Part shown: positions 20,968-34,502 of the stretch, piece after piece
Layout of the letters: each line of letters opens with the position of its first letter
Numbering within the stretch: position 1 is the stretch's first letter
Source: Emiliania huxleyi CCMP1516
Taxonomy: Eukaryota > Haptophyta > Isochrysidales > Noelaerhabdaceae
Reading direction: 5' to 3'
Length of the DNA: 64,000 nucleotides
Assembly (NCBI RefSeq): GCF_000372725.1
Contig: NW_005200011.1
Coordinates: 183,170 to 247,169 of the forward strand
Position numbers and translations under genes: made by a program
The notes under the pieces: generated by a model
Database searches by the model: none
Told to the model about the DNA's origin: nothing
Seen by the model: only the letters and a program-made list of their open reading frames with translations

Positions 20968-21575
20968 CCGCCTTCGTCCCAGAGAACTGGCTAACAACCA
21001 TCTTTTCTCTTTCCGAAGAATATTACTGTTGTAGCCTAAAGTCTGCACAGGTTGTCGGGGACACGATATCCCGGCGTGAACACAACTTTAACTGACGGAT
21101 CCGCTCCTGACAGTCGCACGCGCCGCGCTGCGGCGCGTGCGACGGTCTTTGTTTGAAGTAAAAAGTCGAATCAGAGCGCCGTCGGCGTTGTCCCCCGATT
21201 TTCTCCCCCGGACCGCCCGTCCGGCACCGCTCCGGGACGCACGCCGGCGAAGCACCATCACGCTGCTGTACGGCCCCGGCATCGCCTTCCAAGGCTTAGC
21301 TGACTGAGATATATTGTGCACATGGTTGGTCTCTACAATATATACACTGACACTTCACCTCCCAGAGCTCGTCCCGGTCCGCCACGGCGCGGTGCGGCGG
21401 CGTCACAAATCCGAACGCAGAGCACCGGGACGCGGTCGGGCGATCTAAGGCCCAGTGAGGCGTATGCATTGCCCATCCAGGGCTATCACCTGGACCTATC
21501 AACAGGCGCCTGCGGCGCCGTGCTCAGGAGCTGCTACTCCAACCTGTTCACACTTTCGTACGGCAAGACAAAGAG
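20968..21575. other. Intergenic, upstream region of the ArfGAP gene
   Basis: Contains a small inverted repeat (cgcacgcgccgcg / cggcgcgtgcg, about 21,115-21,142) and an AT-richer stretch at 21,300-21,350 that may be part of the promoter. No gene seen. Confidence 0.4.
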
Positions 21576-24902
<3,327 letters not shown>

Positions 24903-25387
24903 ATGCCGGCTCCCGCCGCGCGTCAGGGCTCTGTGTAAGAGCTCCTTCCAACCCCGTGCGGGATCGCGCGCCGCTCGAAGACACACTTGGACTTGTGCTG
25001 CTAGCTTGAGCGGTGGATCTCGGCGGTGCGATGCATCCAGTGGGCTCCTGCTGGTCAGTGTTCTAGGCCGGCCGCGGCGGGTCGCTCTGTGTCCTTTTTC
25101 GTGACGGATTGGTCGGTCGGTCTCTGCTGTAAAGTAAGCTTGCAGGGGTGTGTGTGTGTGTGTGTGATGATTGTGTAAAAGTGTAATGGGCCGTGGGGCT
25201 CCCCGCTCTGGCCTCTGGAGAGCCTCTGCCACTGCGCCGTGTGGCCCGCGCCGGCCCGCCGCTCCGGGTCTCTTCGTCTGTCTGCGGTCGTCGCTCGCGG
25301 CAGCCTCTTCTCACTTCAAAGCCGTCCAGACCCCGTGTTCAGTCGTAACCTCTGCTATCTATCAAAGAAGAAAACGACGCGCGCACC
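24903..25387. other. Convergent 3' region, no gene seen
   Basis: Lies between two convergent genes. Includes a (TG)n run at about 25,148-25,168 followed by tgtaaaagtgtaatg, a possible 3'-end processing context. Confidence 0.5.
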
Positions 25388-26113
25388 TCAAGGTCTTACG
25401 AGCACCGTGCGGTCAGGGGACTTGTCAGGGGAGAGCGGCAGGCGCTCGCTGTCGTCACCGCCCGCCTCGCTGCGATAGGCAGCGAGCAGGAAGAGGACGC
25501 GTCCCGGCAGGAACGCGGCCAGGCCCCACACCGCGAGGTGTCCAAACGGCTTCACGAGGAGCGCGTCTGAGGTCAGCGCAATTGAGCCCAGCAGGAAGCA
25601 GGAGCTGCCAGCAAAGAGAGGCGCTGACCTCTGCCCCCCTCCTCCCCGCTCCCCAAGCCGCTCGTACGAGGAGGCAGGGTGGAGGGCGGTGGCGGATACC
25701 AGCAGCACGCTGCCCACCAAAAAGAGGGACGACCCGGCCGCGTTGCAGAAGTGCACCACGCCCGGAGCCCGCAACAGCCGCAAGCCAAAGTGAGCAGCAA
25801 ATGAAAAGTAGCCACACGTGTACAGGGCTGTGCCGGCACAATAGGCACGGCTGGGCGGGCGGTGCGAAGTGCAGTACGCCGCAAGGTTGCCGACGTAGCA
25901 CGCCACAAATAGTGCATTGCACGCGAGGTTGGTTGCCACGTTGACGAATGGATGACGCCAGACACCCGATTCTAGCAGAAGCGCGCTCGAGAGCTGCAAG
26001 GCTGTCATAGCCACAAATAGCCAGCTTGTCCACACGACGAAGGGCCGCGGTCGCGCCAGCTGGCTGCCACTCGCAGTCGCAACCCGCAACCAGCCGCTGC
26101 AGCCACGCAGCAT
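25388..26113 (-). CDS. Multi-span membrane protein, possibly YrhK-like
   Basis: 241 residues from the ATG at 26,113, single exon. About six or seven hydrophobic segments are visible, for example SWLFVAMTALQLSSALLL, LFLVGSVLLVSATAL, FLLGSIALTSDAL and WGLAAFLPGRVLFLLAAY. The repeated FLxGSxxL pattern recalls YrhK-type membrane domains, but the match is by eye only. The C-terminal tail is hydrophilic (SEAGGDDSERLPLSPDKSP). The R2 leader lies 112 bp upstream in sense orientation. Confidence 0.65.
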   Translation of the reverse strand: MLRGCSGWLRVATASGSQLARPRPFVVWTSWLFVAMTALQLSSALLLESGVWRHPFVNVATNLACNALFVACYVGNLAAYCTSHRPPSRAYCAGTALYTCGYFSFAAHFGLRLLRAPGVVHFCNAAGSSLFLVGSVLLVSATALHPASSYERLGERGGGGQRSAPLFAGSSCFLLGSIALTSDALLVKPFGHLAVWGLAAFLPGRVLFLLAAYRSEAGGDDSERLPLSPDKSPDRTVLVRP

Positions 26114-26224
26114 ATGGTTGGGGAGGAACGGAAAAGGGTAGGACGCAAAAGAATTCAACGAAAAGAACTCTCTCTCACAGCACAAAAGAATTTTACGACA
26201 AAACTCCCTCGCACAACACTGGGC

Positions 26225-26262
26225 ACGGGACTGGCGCGCACTGGCACTAACACAGGTACACC
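26225..26262 (-). promoter_or_regulatory. R2 leader motif upstream of the membrane-protein gene
   Basis: The minus strand reads the same 38 bases as 15,577-15,614. Further AATTCTTTT-type motifs fill the space to the start codon at 26,113. Confidence 0.7.
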
Positions 26263-26427
26263 ACGCAAAAGAACCCCCCCCCCGCCCGCTCATTCAATTC
26301 ACAGCCTCGTTATTGAGAAGAAAATACGTCCGACGGCGCTGTGCGCTGGTCTGTGAGAGGTTGAGGTGCGAGCCCTGGAGGCCCTGGGGATGGGGGGAGA
26401 CTACCCGCGGGCCTAGAAGGCCCGCGC

Positions 26428-26760
26428 CTGAGGGAGGGTGTAGAGGATGTAGAGTGTAGAGCGCTGTAGAGCTGTAGAGATGTAGAGCGCTGGAGAGCGC
26501 TGTAGAGCTCTACATCCGCCGCGTGACGATGTGAGTCGCCTGTAGAGCGATGCAGAGGCGCTCTACAACGTGAAATCTCTACAACAAACTCTTACATCAT
26601 CGCTTCCGAGCTCTCACGCCGCGCGTAGGGCCCTTAGGGGCCTAGAGAACAAAAGCCCTCTCTCTTTTCTCCCAGTAAGCTAAAAGTACGTACATCATAA
26701 GCGGCGAACGAGGCACGGTCGCTCTCCGACATGAGGCGCGTTGCACTTGCCAGTGCTGCC
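26428..26760 (+). mobile_element. Partial foldback-element copy with a nested insertion
   Basis: 26,428-26,592 is one terminal arm of the gtagag family. From 26,693 it continues with aagcggcgaacgaggcacgg and an ATG leader (MRRVALASAALAFCLPAQ, stop), matching the complement of the 63,640-63,909 part of the complete element. The far arm is missing. A 90-bp insertion interrupts it at 26,601-26,690. Confidence 0.75.
26593..26698 (+). mobile_element. 90-bp short insertion flanked by 8-bp target duplication
   Basis: tacatcat occurs at 26,593-26,600 and again at 26,691-26,698. The intervening 90 bp (cgcttccgag ... aaaagtacg) is absent from the homologous site at about 63,717. A second copy of the insertion is at 20,194. 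It has no obvious terminal inverted repeats. Confidence 0.75.
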
Positions 26761-27662
26761 CTGGCCTTCTGTCTGCCCGCCCAATGAGTGAACGAACAGC
26801 TCTGGCGCTAAGCCGAGCGTGAGATACTGCTCGCGCGCGGTTATCGGGGTCAACGCACAACGCACACTCACGCTCCTGGTTGTGGGGAGGGAGGGAGGGA
26901 GGGGCAGGTTGCTCACGTCACACGTGCACTGGGTGGCCGGGCACATGAGCGTGAAGGCGAGTCCTGTCGGGGTCTATGTCGGGGTCTAGCCTCCTCACTG
27001 GCATGCTCCACTGGACACACTGCTCTTCTCGCTCGCTTTGCTGATATGCACAATACCACGCACGTATGCTGCGCGCTCGCCGCGGCTCTCGTTCTACGCA
27101 CTACGGAAAAGCAACGCGGCACTGCGTGGCTCCACACAAACCCCGCTTATCTCCCCGCCGCGATCGAGCGGCTCGAGCCCCGAGATGAGAGCGGGCGGTG
27201 AGACCGAGGCGAGCGCCACCCGCGACCGAGACGCAAAACACTAAAAACACAGACATGGACCCCCCCTTGCAAAACCCCCTCCCCCCCCGACGGCCCTGAC
27301 CAGAGCCCCGCCCGACCCCGAGCGAGTGCGAGAGCCCCAAGACCGACAGCGCGTCACCCCCCCCCCCCCCCCGACAGTCGAGACAGTGTAAAAACTAAAA
27401 TTCAAAAAAAGAGATTAGCTATAACCTTATAACATGCAAGAGAAAAAGAAAAAGAGAGGAATAACGCGCAGAGAGAGGGAGAGAGTTCGAGAGAGACACT
27501 TTGCCAACACAAGTGACGCGGCCCGGCGGCACGCGTGTGACACAACAGAGAATCAAAACTGACTACCTGTACCTGTATGTACAGTACTGAGCGACGGAAA
27601 CCATCAACCCCAGGCGCAAGCATGGGCGCAAGGCGGGGGGCTGTGAGGAGACTCTTCTGAAC
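26761..27662. other. Intergenic, no supported gene
   Basis: Mixed sequence with a 16-base C run at about 27,357-27,372, AT-rich flanks (27,385-27,450) and GAGAGA tracts. No coding region is convincing. Confidence 0.5.
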
Positions 27663-30600
27663 TCATGTGTCTGAGGCCTGTTCCCGCGCAGCCTCGCCCC
27701 CCCCTCTCCGAAGCACGCCGACGGAGTGCCCAGGGGGTGGAGGCCCCGCCGCCGCCCCCCCAGAGCCGGCCTCGGGCGCGTCCGCTTCCCCGACCAGCCT
27801 CTCCAGCGAGGGCTGCTCCTCCCCGTTGGGCGGCGAGCCGTCTGGCGGCGATCCCTCCGGCACCGAGCCGTCCAGCGGGGGCAGCTCCGGCGCCCACGGC
27901 GCGAGCGAGGAGGGCAGCAGCCGCTGCGCCGCGGAGAGGAGGTTGCGCGCCCGCGAGGAGCGCCACGAGTACTCTGCCGCCGGGTCGATCTGCGGCACCG
28001 CCTCCTCGTCCACCTGCCGGGGCGCGTCACGGGAGGGTGTGACGGGGCGGCCAGGGAGAGGTCGGGGCGCGGCGCCTCCCGCCTCGACGATGGTCTGGTC
28101 GGCGGCCATGAGCGGGTGCGTGTACTGCACGAGCGAGCGCGACGAGACGCGGTGCTTGAGCCCGAGCGGCCCCAGCCCGCCCGGCTTGCGGGTCTGCGAC
28201 TTTCGCGCGAGGGTGAGCAAGCGCGGCGGCAGCTGCAGCCGCCCGTTCTGCAGGGGCCGGTTCGAGAGCGAGACGAGGAGGAGCACGCCCTTGAGGATGG
28301 CGGCGGTGGCGCAGAGCGTGCCGAGGCCGACGCCAAACAGGAGCGCCACCGACGAGCTCGCGCCGTGCGGGCGCGGCAGCGAGTTGTACCAGGGCAGGTC
28401 CGACGAGCCGTCCATCGGCCCGCCTCGCCGCCCGCCGCCGTCGGCGCGGCACACGTTGTAGAGCCGCGTCGGCAGGGTGGTCGCGTTGGGCGGGAGCCAG
28501 CCGCGCGCGTGCGAGTGTCCCCACGACCAGTGGGGCTGCAGCTCCGCCTTGAAGTTCATGAAGAACCAGCCGACCGCCGAGTCGAAGGAGGTGAGGTAGG
28601 CGGCGGCGGCGCGCGCCTGGGTCGCGGGGGCGCCGTCGCGGATGAGCTGCGACTCGACAGAGTGGGGGCGGCTGTGGCGGCGTGGTGTCCGTGCCTGGTA
28701 GTCGTCCTCGTCCGCCCACCCCTTGCTGAGCGGGCAGAGGCCCTGGCGCGGCGCCGAGACGACGCCCGAACCGAACGGGGCGGGCGGGTCCGCGTCGGCC
28801 GGCGGGCCTGCGATGCCCGACACGTACGGCTGCGGGCAAGGCGCGGCGCCGCACTCCACCTTGGGGTAGCCGGGCGCCTGCGGGGTCCGGGGAGGGTGGG
28901 GGAGGGGCGCGCGGTGGCGCCTCGGCTGCGCGTGCCGCGCGCATTGTCGTGGAAGCCGTTGAGCCACATGGCGCAATTGTCGGTGGCGAGGGACCACTCG
29001 CCTACCTCGCGGCAGCGGAGGCGTGAAGCGGCGCCGCTCGCTGCCCGGTCGTCCGCGCGGAGGGCTCGCCGACGAGCAGAGGCAGGGCCGAGTCCTGCAG
29101 CGAGCGGATCCGATCTCTCCACGAGCAGATGTTGTCGAGGAAGGCGGACTGCGGCCGGATGTCGAACCACGCCTGCGAGGCGAGGGGGCCGGGCGGGGTC
29201 CCGGGGGAGGGGGCCTGGGGAGGCCGGCCCCGCGGAGCAGGAGCCGCGGCACGCCTGGTACACGTGCGTGTCGAGCGCGACGCCGTCGCAGCCGCGCATG
29301 TAGCCGCGCCTTCGGGGGGGGGGGGGGGTCCACCACTGTGGGGGAGGGCGGCAGGCAACGGCAGGCGCGCGAGAGGGGCCGCGGCTGCATCCGCAAGTCA
29401 CGAGCTGAGGAGGAGGTCTCACTTCTGCCCTCGGGCCGCGGGAGTGGCACGCGCCACTCGTCGACCCGAAACGAGTCGTGGATGACGTACAGCCAGTGCG
29501 GCGCCGCGGCGCGCACCGCCCAATACCCCTCCCAGTAGAAGGCGCGCAACACGTCGAGCGGCGTGTACTGCCACGGCTCGTTGAGCGCCTAGGGCCCCGG
29601 AAGGCGCAGGGATGGGATGGGTGCCACCGCTCCGCCTTGACTCGTCTACCTCCCGGCTGCCTCTCGGCTGCCTCTCGGCTACATCTGGCGCCTCGACGCC
29701 GATGACGGGCGACAGGTTGCGCAGCGACGTGGCGATCGCCTCTAGCACCTGCACCGTGGCCCGGATCGACGACCAGGAGATGTCCGTGTAGACCTGGGGC
29801 GGGCGGGGCGGGGCGGGTGGGGGGGGGCGGGGCCCGGCTCTTCGATAGGGCCCGGGAGGAGAGGGGGGAGGTGAGAGGGGGGAGGGGCACGGGGCGGGAG
29901 CGGGCTGGCGAAGGGGTTGTGTCGGGTGCGGCCCAAGAAGTTGGGGGGGAGGGGCCCTGCCCGGCTGCCCCTCGACGGACCCTCTACCCGAGCGCGCCAT
30001 TTGCAGCGGGTCGAAGGAGCCCTGCCAGCCGGCGGACCGGTGCGGCCTACGAGGAGGCAGTGGTCGGACACGAGTCACTCGCAGCTGGGTCTGCCGCGGC
30101 TCTCTCGCGGCTCTCTCGCGGCTCTCTCACAGCTCTCTCGCGGCTGTCGAGCTGCGACTCGAGGCTACGGCCGGCCCCGCGTCCGACGGCGCGTGCCGAG
30201 AGCGGGAGAAGTATCGGCTTCGGCTGCGTCTCGGCTGCGTCTCGGCTAGGTCTCGGCTAGGTCTCGGCTGCCAGTGCTCAAAGTGCGAGTCGTCGGTCCA
30301 CGTGACGTTTTGCGTGTGGCCAGAGTTGTCGAAGCCGTTCTGCGAGCCGCGCACGCCGTGCAGGTCGATGAGGACCTGCCTCGCACCCCACGACGCGCGT
30401 GAGTGAAGCTTCTCGCGCCCTCGCGGCGCCTTTGCCGCCGCGTGGCGGAGAGAGGTGCCTCCCCCCTTGCCGCACCTCTCTCTCCTCGCCGCCGCCTCCT
30501 CTCTCCTCTCCTCTCACGCCGCCACCGCTCTCCGCCGCCTCCCGCGCGCGCGTCGGCGGCACGCGAGAGCCGCGAGAGCGCCGGCCGCGCGTGCTAGGCG

Positions 30601-31090
30601 TGCCCGCTGCAGGCTCTAAAGCGCGCGCCTGCAGCCCCACCCTCTTGCAGAGGTGTATCACCCGCCACAGCTCGTCGATCGCGCCGTCGGTGCAGCCGAC
30701 GTAGGGCTCGTAGGGCTCCCACATCCAGTCGCCGACGGGGATCCGCAGCGTGTTGATCCCCTGGCTCGCCAGCCGCGCCAGGTCCCGCTCCGTCACCCAC
30801 GCCCGCCAGTGCTGCCGCAGCTGCCGATTCGCCTCGCTCGGGCCAAGCACGCGGCAGAAGCCGTGCATGTCGAAGGCGGTGGCGCCGCGCCCCTTGCCCT
30901 CGAACTGGTAGAAGAGGCTCGGCGTGACCCATGGCTGCAGGACGAGCCAGCCGTGTAGGTTCACCCCGCGCAGCTGCATGCCGAGCACCGACGAGGAGCC
31001 CGCGCGGTCGTCCTTCTCGTCGCGGCTGCAGCTGTACTCGGCGAGCTTGGGCAGCGGGTTCGAGAGCCGCCGCTTTCTGGAGCTGCTCAT
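27663..31090 (-). CDS. GH5-type exo-beta-1,3-glucanase with C-terminal membrane anchor
   Basis: Multi-exon glycoside hydrolase family 5 enzyme expected to hydrolyse beta-1,3-glucan, the storage or wall glucan of many algae. Start at the ATG at 31,090 ([16 protein letters not shown]). Exon blocks in order: [74 protein letters not shown] (acid/base Glu of NEP, about 29,576); [33 protein letters not shown] (nucleophile Glu of GEW, about 28,995). Both catalytic glutamates are present. After the domain comes [20 protein letters not shown], a single transmembrane helix, then a roughly 190-residue Pro/Ser-rich, acidic cytoplasmic tail. There is no clear signal peptide, so topology could be type II-like or a 5' exon may be missing. 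Introns hold CGGCT-type tandem repeats. Confidence 0.8.
30090..30275. repeat. Intronic TCTCGGCT/TCTCGCGGC tandem repeat
   Basis: Two adjoining short-unit arrays inside a GH5 intron. Related units occur at 29,650-29,690 in the same gene and at 52,676-52,760 in the MRG gene. Confidence 0.75.
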
Positions 31091-32703
31091 GCGGCCCGGC
31101 GGTAATGCGCAACCAGCGACACGTGGGTTCAATCAGCTACAGTGCGTACCGAGCAAGATAGCGATTCAAGCTTCAGTCGGGTTGGTGGCTCTCGAGGTTC
31201 TCGAGGTTCTCGAGGTGGATATCCTTTGGCCGCGTTGGGTAGCGAGGATTGGCGTGACGCGATCCACGCAGGCGTGGTTTCTGACGGCCGACCGTCAGTG
31301 CACGGAGTTGCCCCTTCTCCGACTGCCCCGGCTAGTTCATTCACGAGTGGTTTCGCGGGCGGGCGTGACCCCATGCGTCAAACCCGAGACCTAGCGCGGG
31401 TGGGTTGGAGGGGGGCTCGCTGCAGGGAAGGAAGGGCTGTGTAAGAAGCCGATCCCCGTAGTCTGCCCCGCTCCTCCCCATCGGGCCGCGTGAGCGGCCA
31501 CGCCTCGCAGATTCGTTTCTCGCGCCTGAGTCAGGCGCGCGGGGCATCCCCCGGGTCGCTCGACCAGCGATCCGAAGAGTGGCCGCTATGTGAGAAGGAA
31601 AGAGCGGGGCCCTCGGGGTACGCCTCGTCCGGCCCCCTCCGAGGGGGGGAGGGAATTGCGGGGTCCCCACGGGCGCCTCAGTTCGGCCCTCCCGAGGGGG
31701 GGAGGGGAGCAAGGGGGTGGGGGGATCGGGGCGGGGGGGAGGGGTCTCGGGTTTCGTGTGGCTAATACTTGCTTTTCGGGGAGGGGCCTCGCGGCGTAGG
31801 CGCGCAAGCACGCCCGCCCTCTTCCCCTCCTCCCTCGAGGCAGCGAGTAGGCAGCGAGAGGTCAGGAGGTCTCGAGCGCCTATATGAAGGTATGTGAGAT
31901 GTTGATGGGAATGGGTGGGCGGGCGGGCGGGCGGGCGGGCGGGCGGGCGGGCAAGCGGGGAGAGGCGGGCGGGCGGGGCGGGGCGGGCGGCCGGGGTGAT
32001 CGGAGAAATCGTAGCCACAATCAGCCGCAGCGGAGCAGCAGCAGCAGCAGCAGCAACAGCAAGGGAGGCGTGTGTGCATGTGTGCCGCAGATTGCTGCCG
32101 TTGTCTGCGCCGCGATCCGCCGCCGCGCCGCCGCGCCGCCGCCGCTTGCGCTCGCCGCCGCCTCGCAGACGACTCCTCTCGCGCTCGGAGAGCCGCGCAG
32201 CGGGCCGCGAGGTTGTGGCCAGAGAGCAGCAGGGTTGAGATCACAAAATCGGCCAATTTTGATGCTTGAGGATCGTTCGGTCTCGCCACGCTCACCGGAT
32301 CTAAGAATTTTCTCACAGAGAAGGGCGGGCAGCGCGCCCGCACCCTGAGACAGCCAGTTGAGCGCCGCCCGATGGACATAACAAACACGCTATTACAGGA
32401 TCGAGGTGCACGCTGCTGAAGCAGTGTCGTTCCCCCTCTCCATCGTCTCACTGGGAGACATCGGCGGTGTGATGGCGGTGTGACCGATCGAGCTACAAGA
32501 GGAGCTTGTTCAGCAGGATCCAGGATAGTCTTTCCTGGTCGTAGATCATCTCCTCCCGAGTCGCGGGATCCGGGAGGATGTGCTCAGCAAAGCCAAAGGT
32601 ATGGGATGAAGGAAGTATGTGTCAGTCAGTGCGAGGGGTGTACGAACGAACCCACGGCTACGCTAGGGTACGAACTGCAGAGCGTTGTGTTTTGCCTTTG
32701 AAC
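31091..32703. other. Low-complexity intergenic region
   Basis: Includes gtggctctcgaggttctcgagg repeats (31,185-31,215), G/C-rich direct repeats at 31,600-31,740, a (GGGC)n tract at about 31,917-31,952 and a CAG run at 32,034-32,060. Long frames here follow from composition. No gene is supported. Confidence 0.5.
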
Positions 32704-32898
32704 AAAAAGAAAGAAAGAAAACAGACAACCCAAAGGCAGGGATGGGAGGACGGCACGCCGCCACCACACAGGGATTTTGAGGAGAGGAGTGTGGTGCTAG
32801 CCGTCGCCCACCCTAACCCTTGGTGGTCTGCCTCTTTCTATCTCCCTTCGCAGTCCCTCGCCGATTCTCGCTGCAACCTTCATGCCACCTCGCGGTCG
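32704..32898 (+). repeat. R1 leader repeat without an obvious downstream gene
   Basis: Full-length R1 (aagaaaacagacaaccc through ctgcaaccttcatgcc). No plus-strand start codon with a recognisable product follows. It may mark an undetected gene at about 32,950-33,100 or be an isolated insertion. Confidence 0.8.
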
Positions 32899-33104
32899 TC
32901 TCGCCCATATTTTTTTTCACGCTGCGGTTGAGAGAACCTTTCAGGACACTCATTGATTCCACTGTGTCGGCTCACTCTTTGGTGCGTGCCTCCGAGACAT
33001 TTCCGAGACATTTCCGACAGACACGTGTCCACTGTCCATGCCGTACTCATGCCGTGCGCCGCCGCAGCAGCCTGGCGACGTCTCCCCTCTCGACCAAGTG
33101 CATG

Positions 33105-33530
33105 TTAGTACTCGTTCGCCCCCGACCAGCACGAGACGTGGATGGCGCCGTCGCCGCGAATCTCAGTCACCACAATCTCCCACCATGCTTCGCCCTTCCA
33201 AAAGAACTCAAGCTCACTCCCCACCCCCAGATCCTTCTCCGCGAGCGGCGCCACCTCAGGCACCGGGCGCAAGCGACGCTTCGCGACGGTGTCGGTTTCC
33301 GTGCCGTTGTAGGAGTAGACGACCGTGGCCGACTGCTTGGGCGGAGGGGCGATCTCCCGAATCTTCGCCGGCCACCACGAGCCCTTGTAGCCGCAGTCGC
33401 CCTGAACCTCCACAAGCTGGCCCTCCGCCCACTGCGGCTTGGCGCGCTTGCCGCCGCCCGACCCGCCTCCGGCGGCCTTGCGCTTGCCGACGCCACCGCC
33501 GCCCTCGGCGGCCTTGGACTGGCGGTGCAT
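33105..33530 (-). CDS. Tudor/Agenet-like domain protein or C-terminal exon
   Basis: About 141 residues. The N-terminus is Gly/Lys-rich and basic (GVGKRKAAGGGSGGGKRAK), followed by two short beta-barrel-like stretches: WAEGQLVEVQGDCGYKGSWW, then PAKIREIAPP, then VVYSYNGTETDTVAKRRLRP, and LGVGSELEFFWKGEAWWEIV. The VEVxxxxxYKGSWWPAKI pattern is typical of Tudor/Agenet modules that bind methylated residues. The frame continues upstream (SLVASNYISMHRQSK) towards the repeat protein, one base out of phase. So this may be that gene's last part rather than a separate gene. Confidence 0.55.
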   Translation of the reverse strand: MHRQSKAAEGGGGVGKRKAAGGGSGGGKRAKPQWAEGQLVEVQGDCGYKGSWWPAKIREIAPPPKQSATVVYSYNGTETDTVAKRRLRPVPEVAPLAEKDLGVGSELEFFWKGEAWWEIVVTEIRGDGAIHVSCWSGANEY

Positions 33531-34120
33531 CGAGATGTAGTTGGAAGCGACGAGGCTCCACCATTGATGGCCTTGCGCTTTTTCGACCTATCACCCGCGA
33601 GCCCTCGCAGGCACTCTCTGCGCTCGTCGTCGTTGCGAAGCTCGAGGCGGTTGCGGATGGACGACACGTAGTCCAAAAATTCCGAATCTTGCTTCACGAG
33701 CCGCGCGAGTGTCATTGGAACGTCAACGCTGAGCTCCTCGGCGATGTCGAGGATGGCGTGGAGGTCGGTGGTAAAGTCGGAAATGAAGAGGCGCGCTGCC
33801 AGGCCGTTGCACATCAAGGCCGGCAGCTGGTCGACCCCGCCCGCCCTCCTAGCAACCTTGAACGCCGCCTCGGTGAAGCCGGGCTTGAGGAGGTTGGCGG
33901 CGAGGCTGTCGCACATCATCTGTGGCAACGTGTGGATCCCGCCCGCCTTCTTGGCGAGATCGAGCGCCGCGTCGGCGAAGCCGGGCTTGAGGAGGTTGGC
34001 GGCGAGGCCGTCGCACATCATCCGTGGCAACGTGTGGAGCCCGCCCGCCTTCTCGGCGAGATCAAGCGCCGCGTCGGCGAAGCCGGGCTTGAGGAGGTTG
34101 GAGGCGAGAGAGTTGCACAT
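33531..34120 (-). CDS. Protein with ~38-residue tandem repeats (LPxMMCDxLAANLLKPGF)
   Basis: Reads MCNSLASNLLKPGFADAALD, LAEKAGGLHTLP, then MMCDGLAANLLKPGFADAAL, DLAKKAGGIHTLP, MMCDSLAANLLKPGFTEAAF and KVARRAGGVDQLP. That is three near-identical repeats of about 38 residues and a fourth divergent one (LMCNGLAARLFISDFTTDLH). After these comes a helical segment (LVKQDSEFLDYVSS) and KKRKAIN. The repeats look like paired helices, but I know no named family. An earlier half repeat (LLDPLLDSVLELAEEAGG) at 34,130-34,215 is out of frame because of about 7 extra bases near 34,118-34,126. The start is set at the internal ATG at 34,120. The 5' end is either broken or an alternative start is used. Confidence 0.5.
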
Positions 34121-34502
34121 GTGACATGAGCTTTGGCAGCGTCTCGAGCCCGCCCGCCTCCTCGGCGAGCTCGAGCACCGAATCGAGGAGGGGGTCGAGG
34201 AGGTGGGAGGGCGACTCCATTGGGGATGCCTGAGGCCACCCCAAGCACTCCCCAAGCCTTACGTGGACGAATTCAACCCTACTTTTTGTCGTCTACCCAC
34301 ATTAGGAACTTCGTGCTCATGTCAACGCCACGCCAGCGTTAGCCCATTCAACCCCGCCCCCATTGGTCCCTTCAAGGCCCGGATATTTTTTTAAACGCTG
34401 CGGTTGCCACATCCCCATATTCTCGAGCCCGCTCTTTGGCGTCTGCAGACAGCACAAGCAAAGAGTTAGCCCGCGCGTCTTGGCGTGTCTGCAAAAAGCC
34501 CA
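34121..34502. other. Out-of-frame half repeat, then intergenic
   Basis: 34,130-34,240 encodes the extra repeat described for the adjacent gene. The rest is a divergent promoter region for the plus-strand gene at 34,503. Confidence 0.5.

Noticed and set aside
26428-26592. GTAGAG repeats as a possible centromeric or subtelomeric satellite
   Set aside because: The complete copy at 63,028-63,909 with inverted arms and 8-bp target duplication shows that this is a transposon arm, not a satellite.
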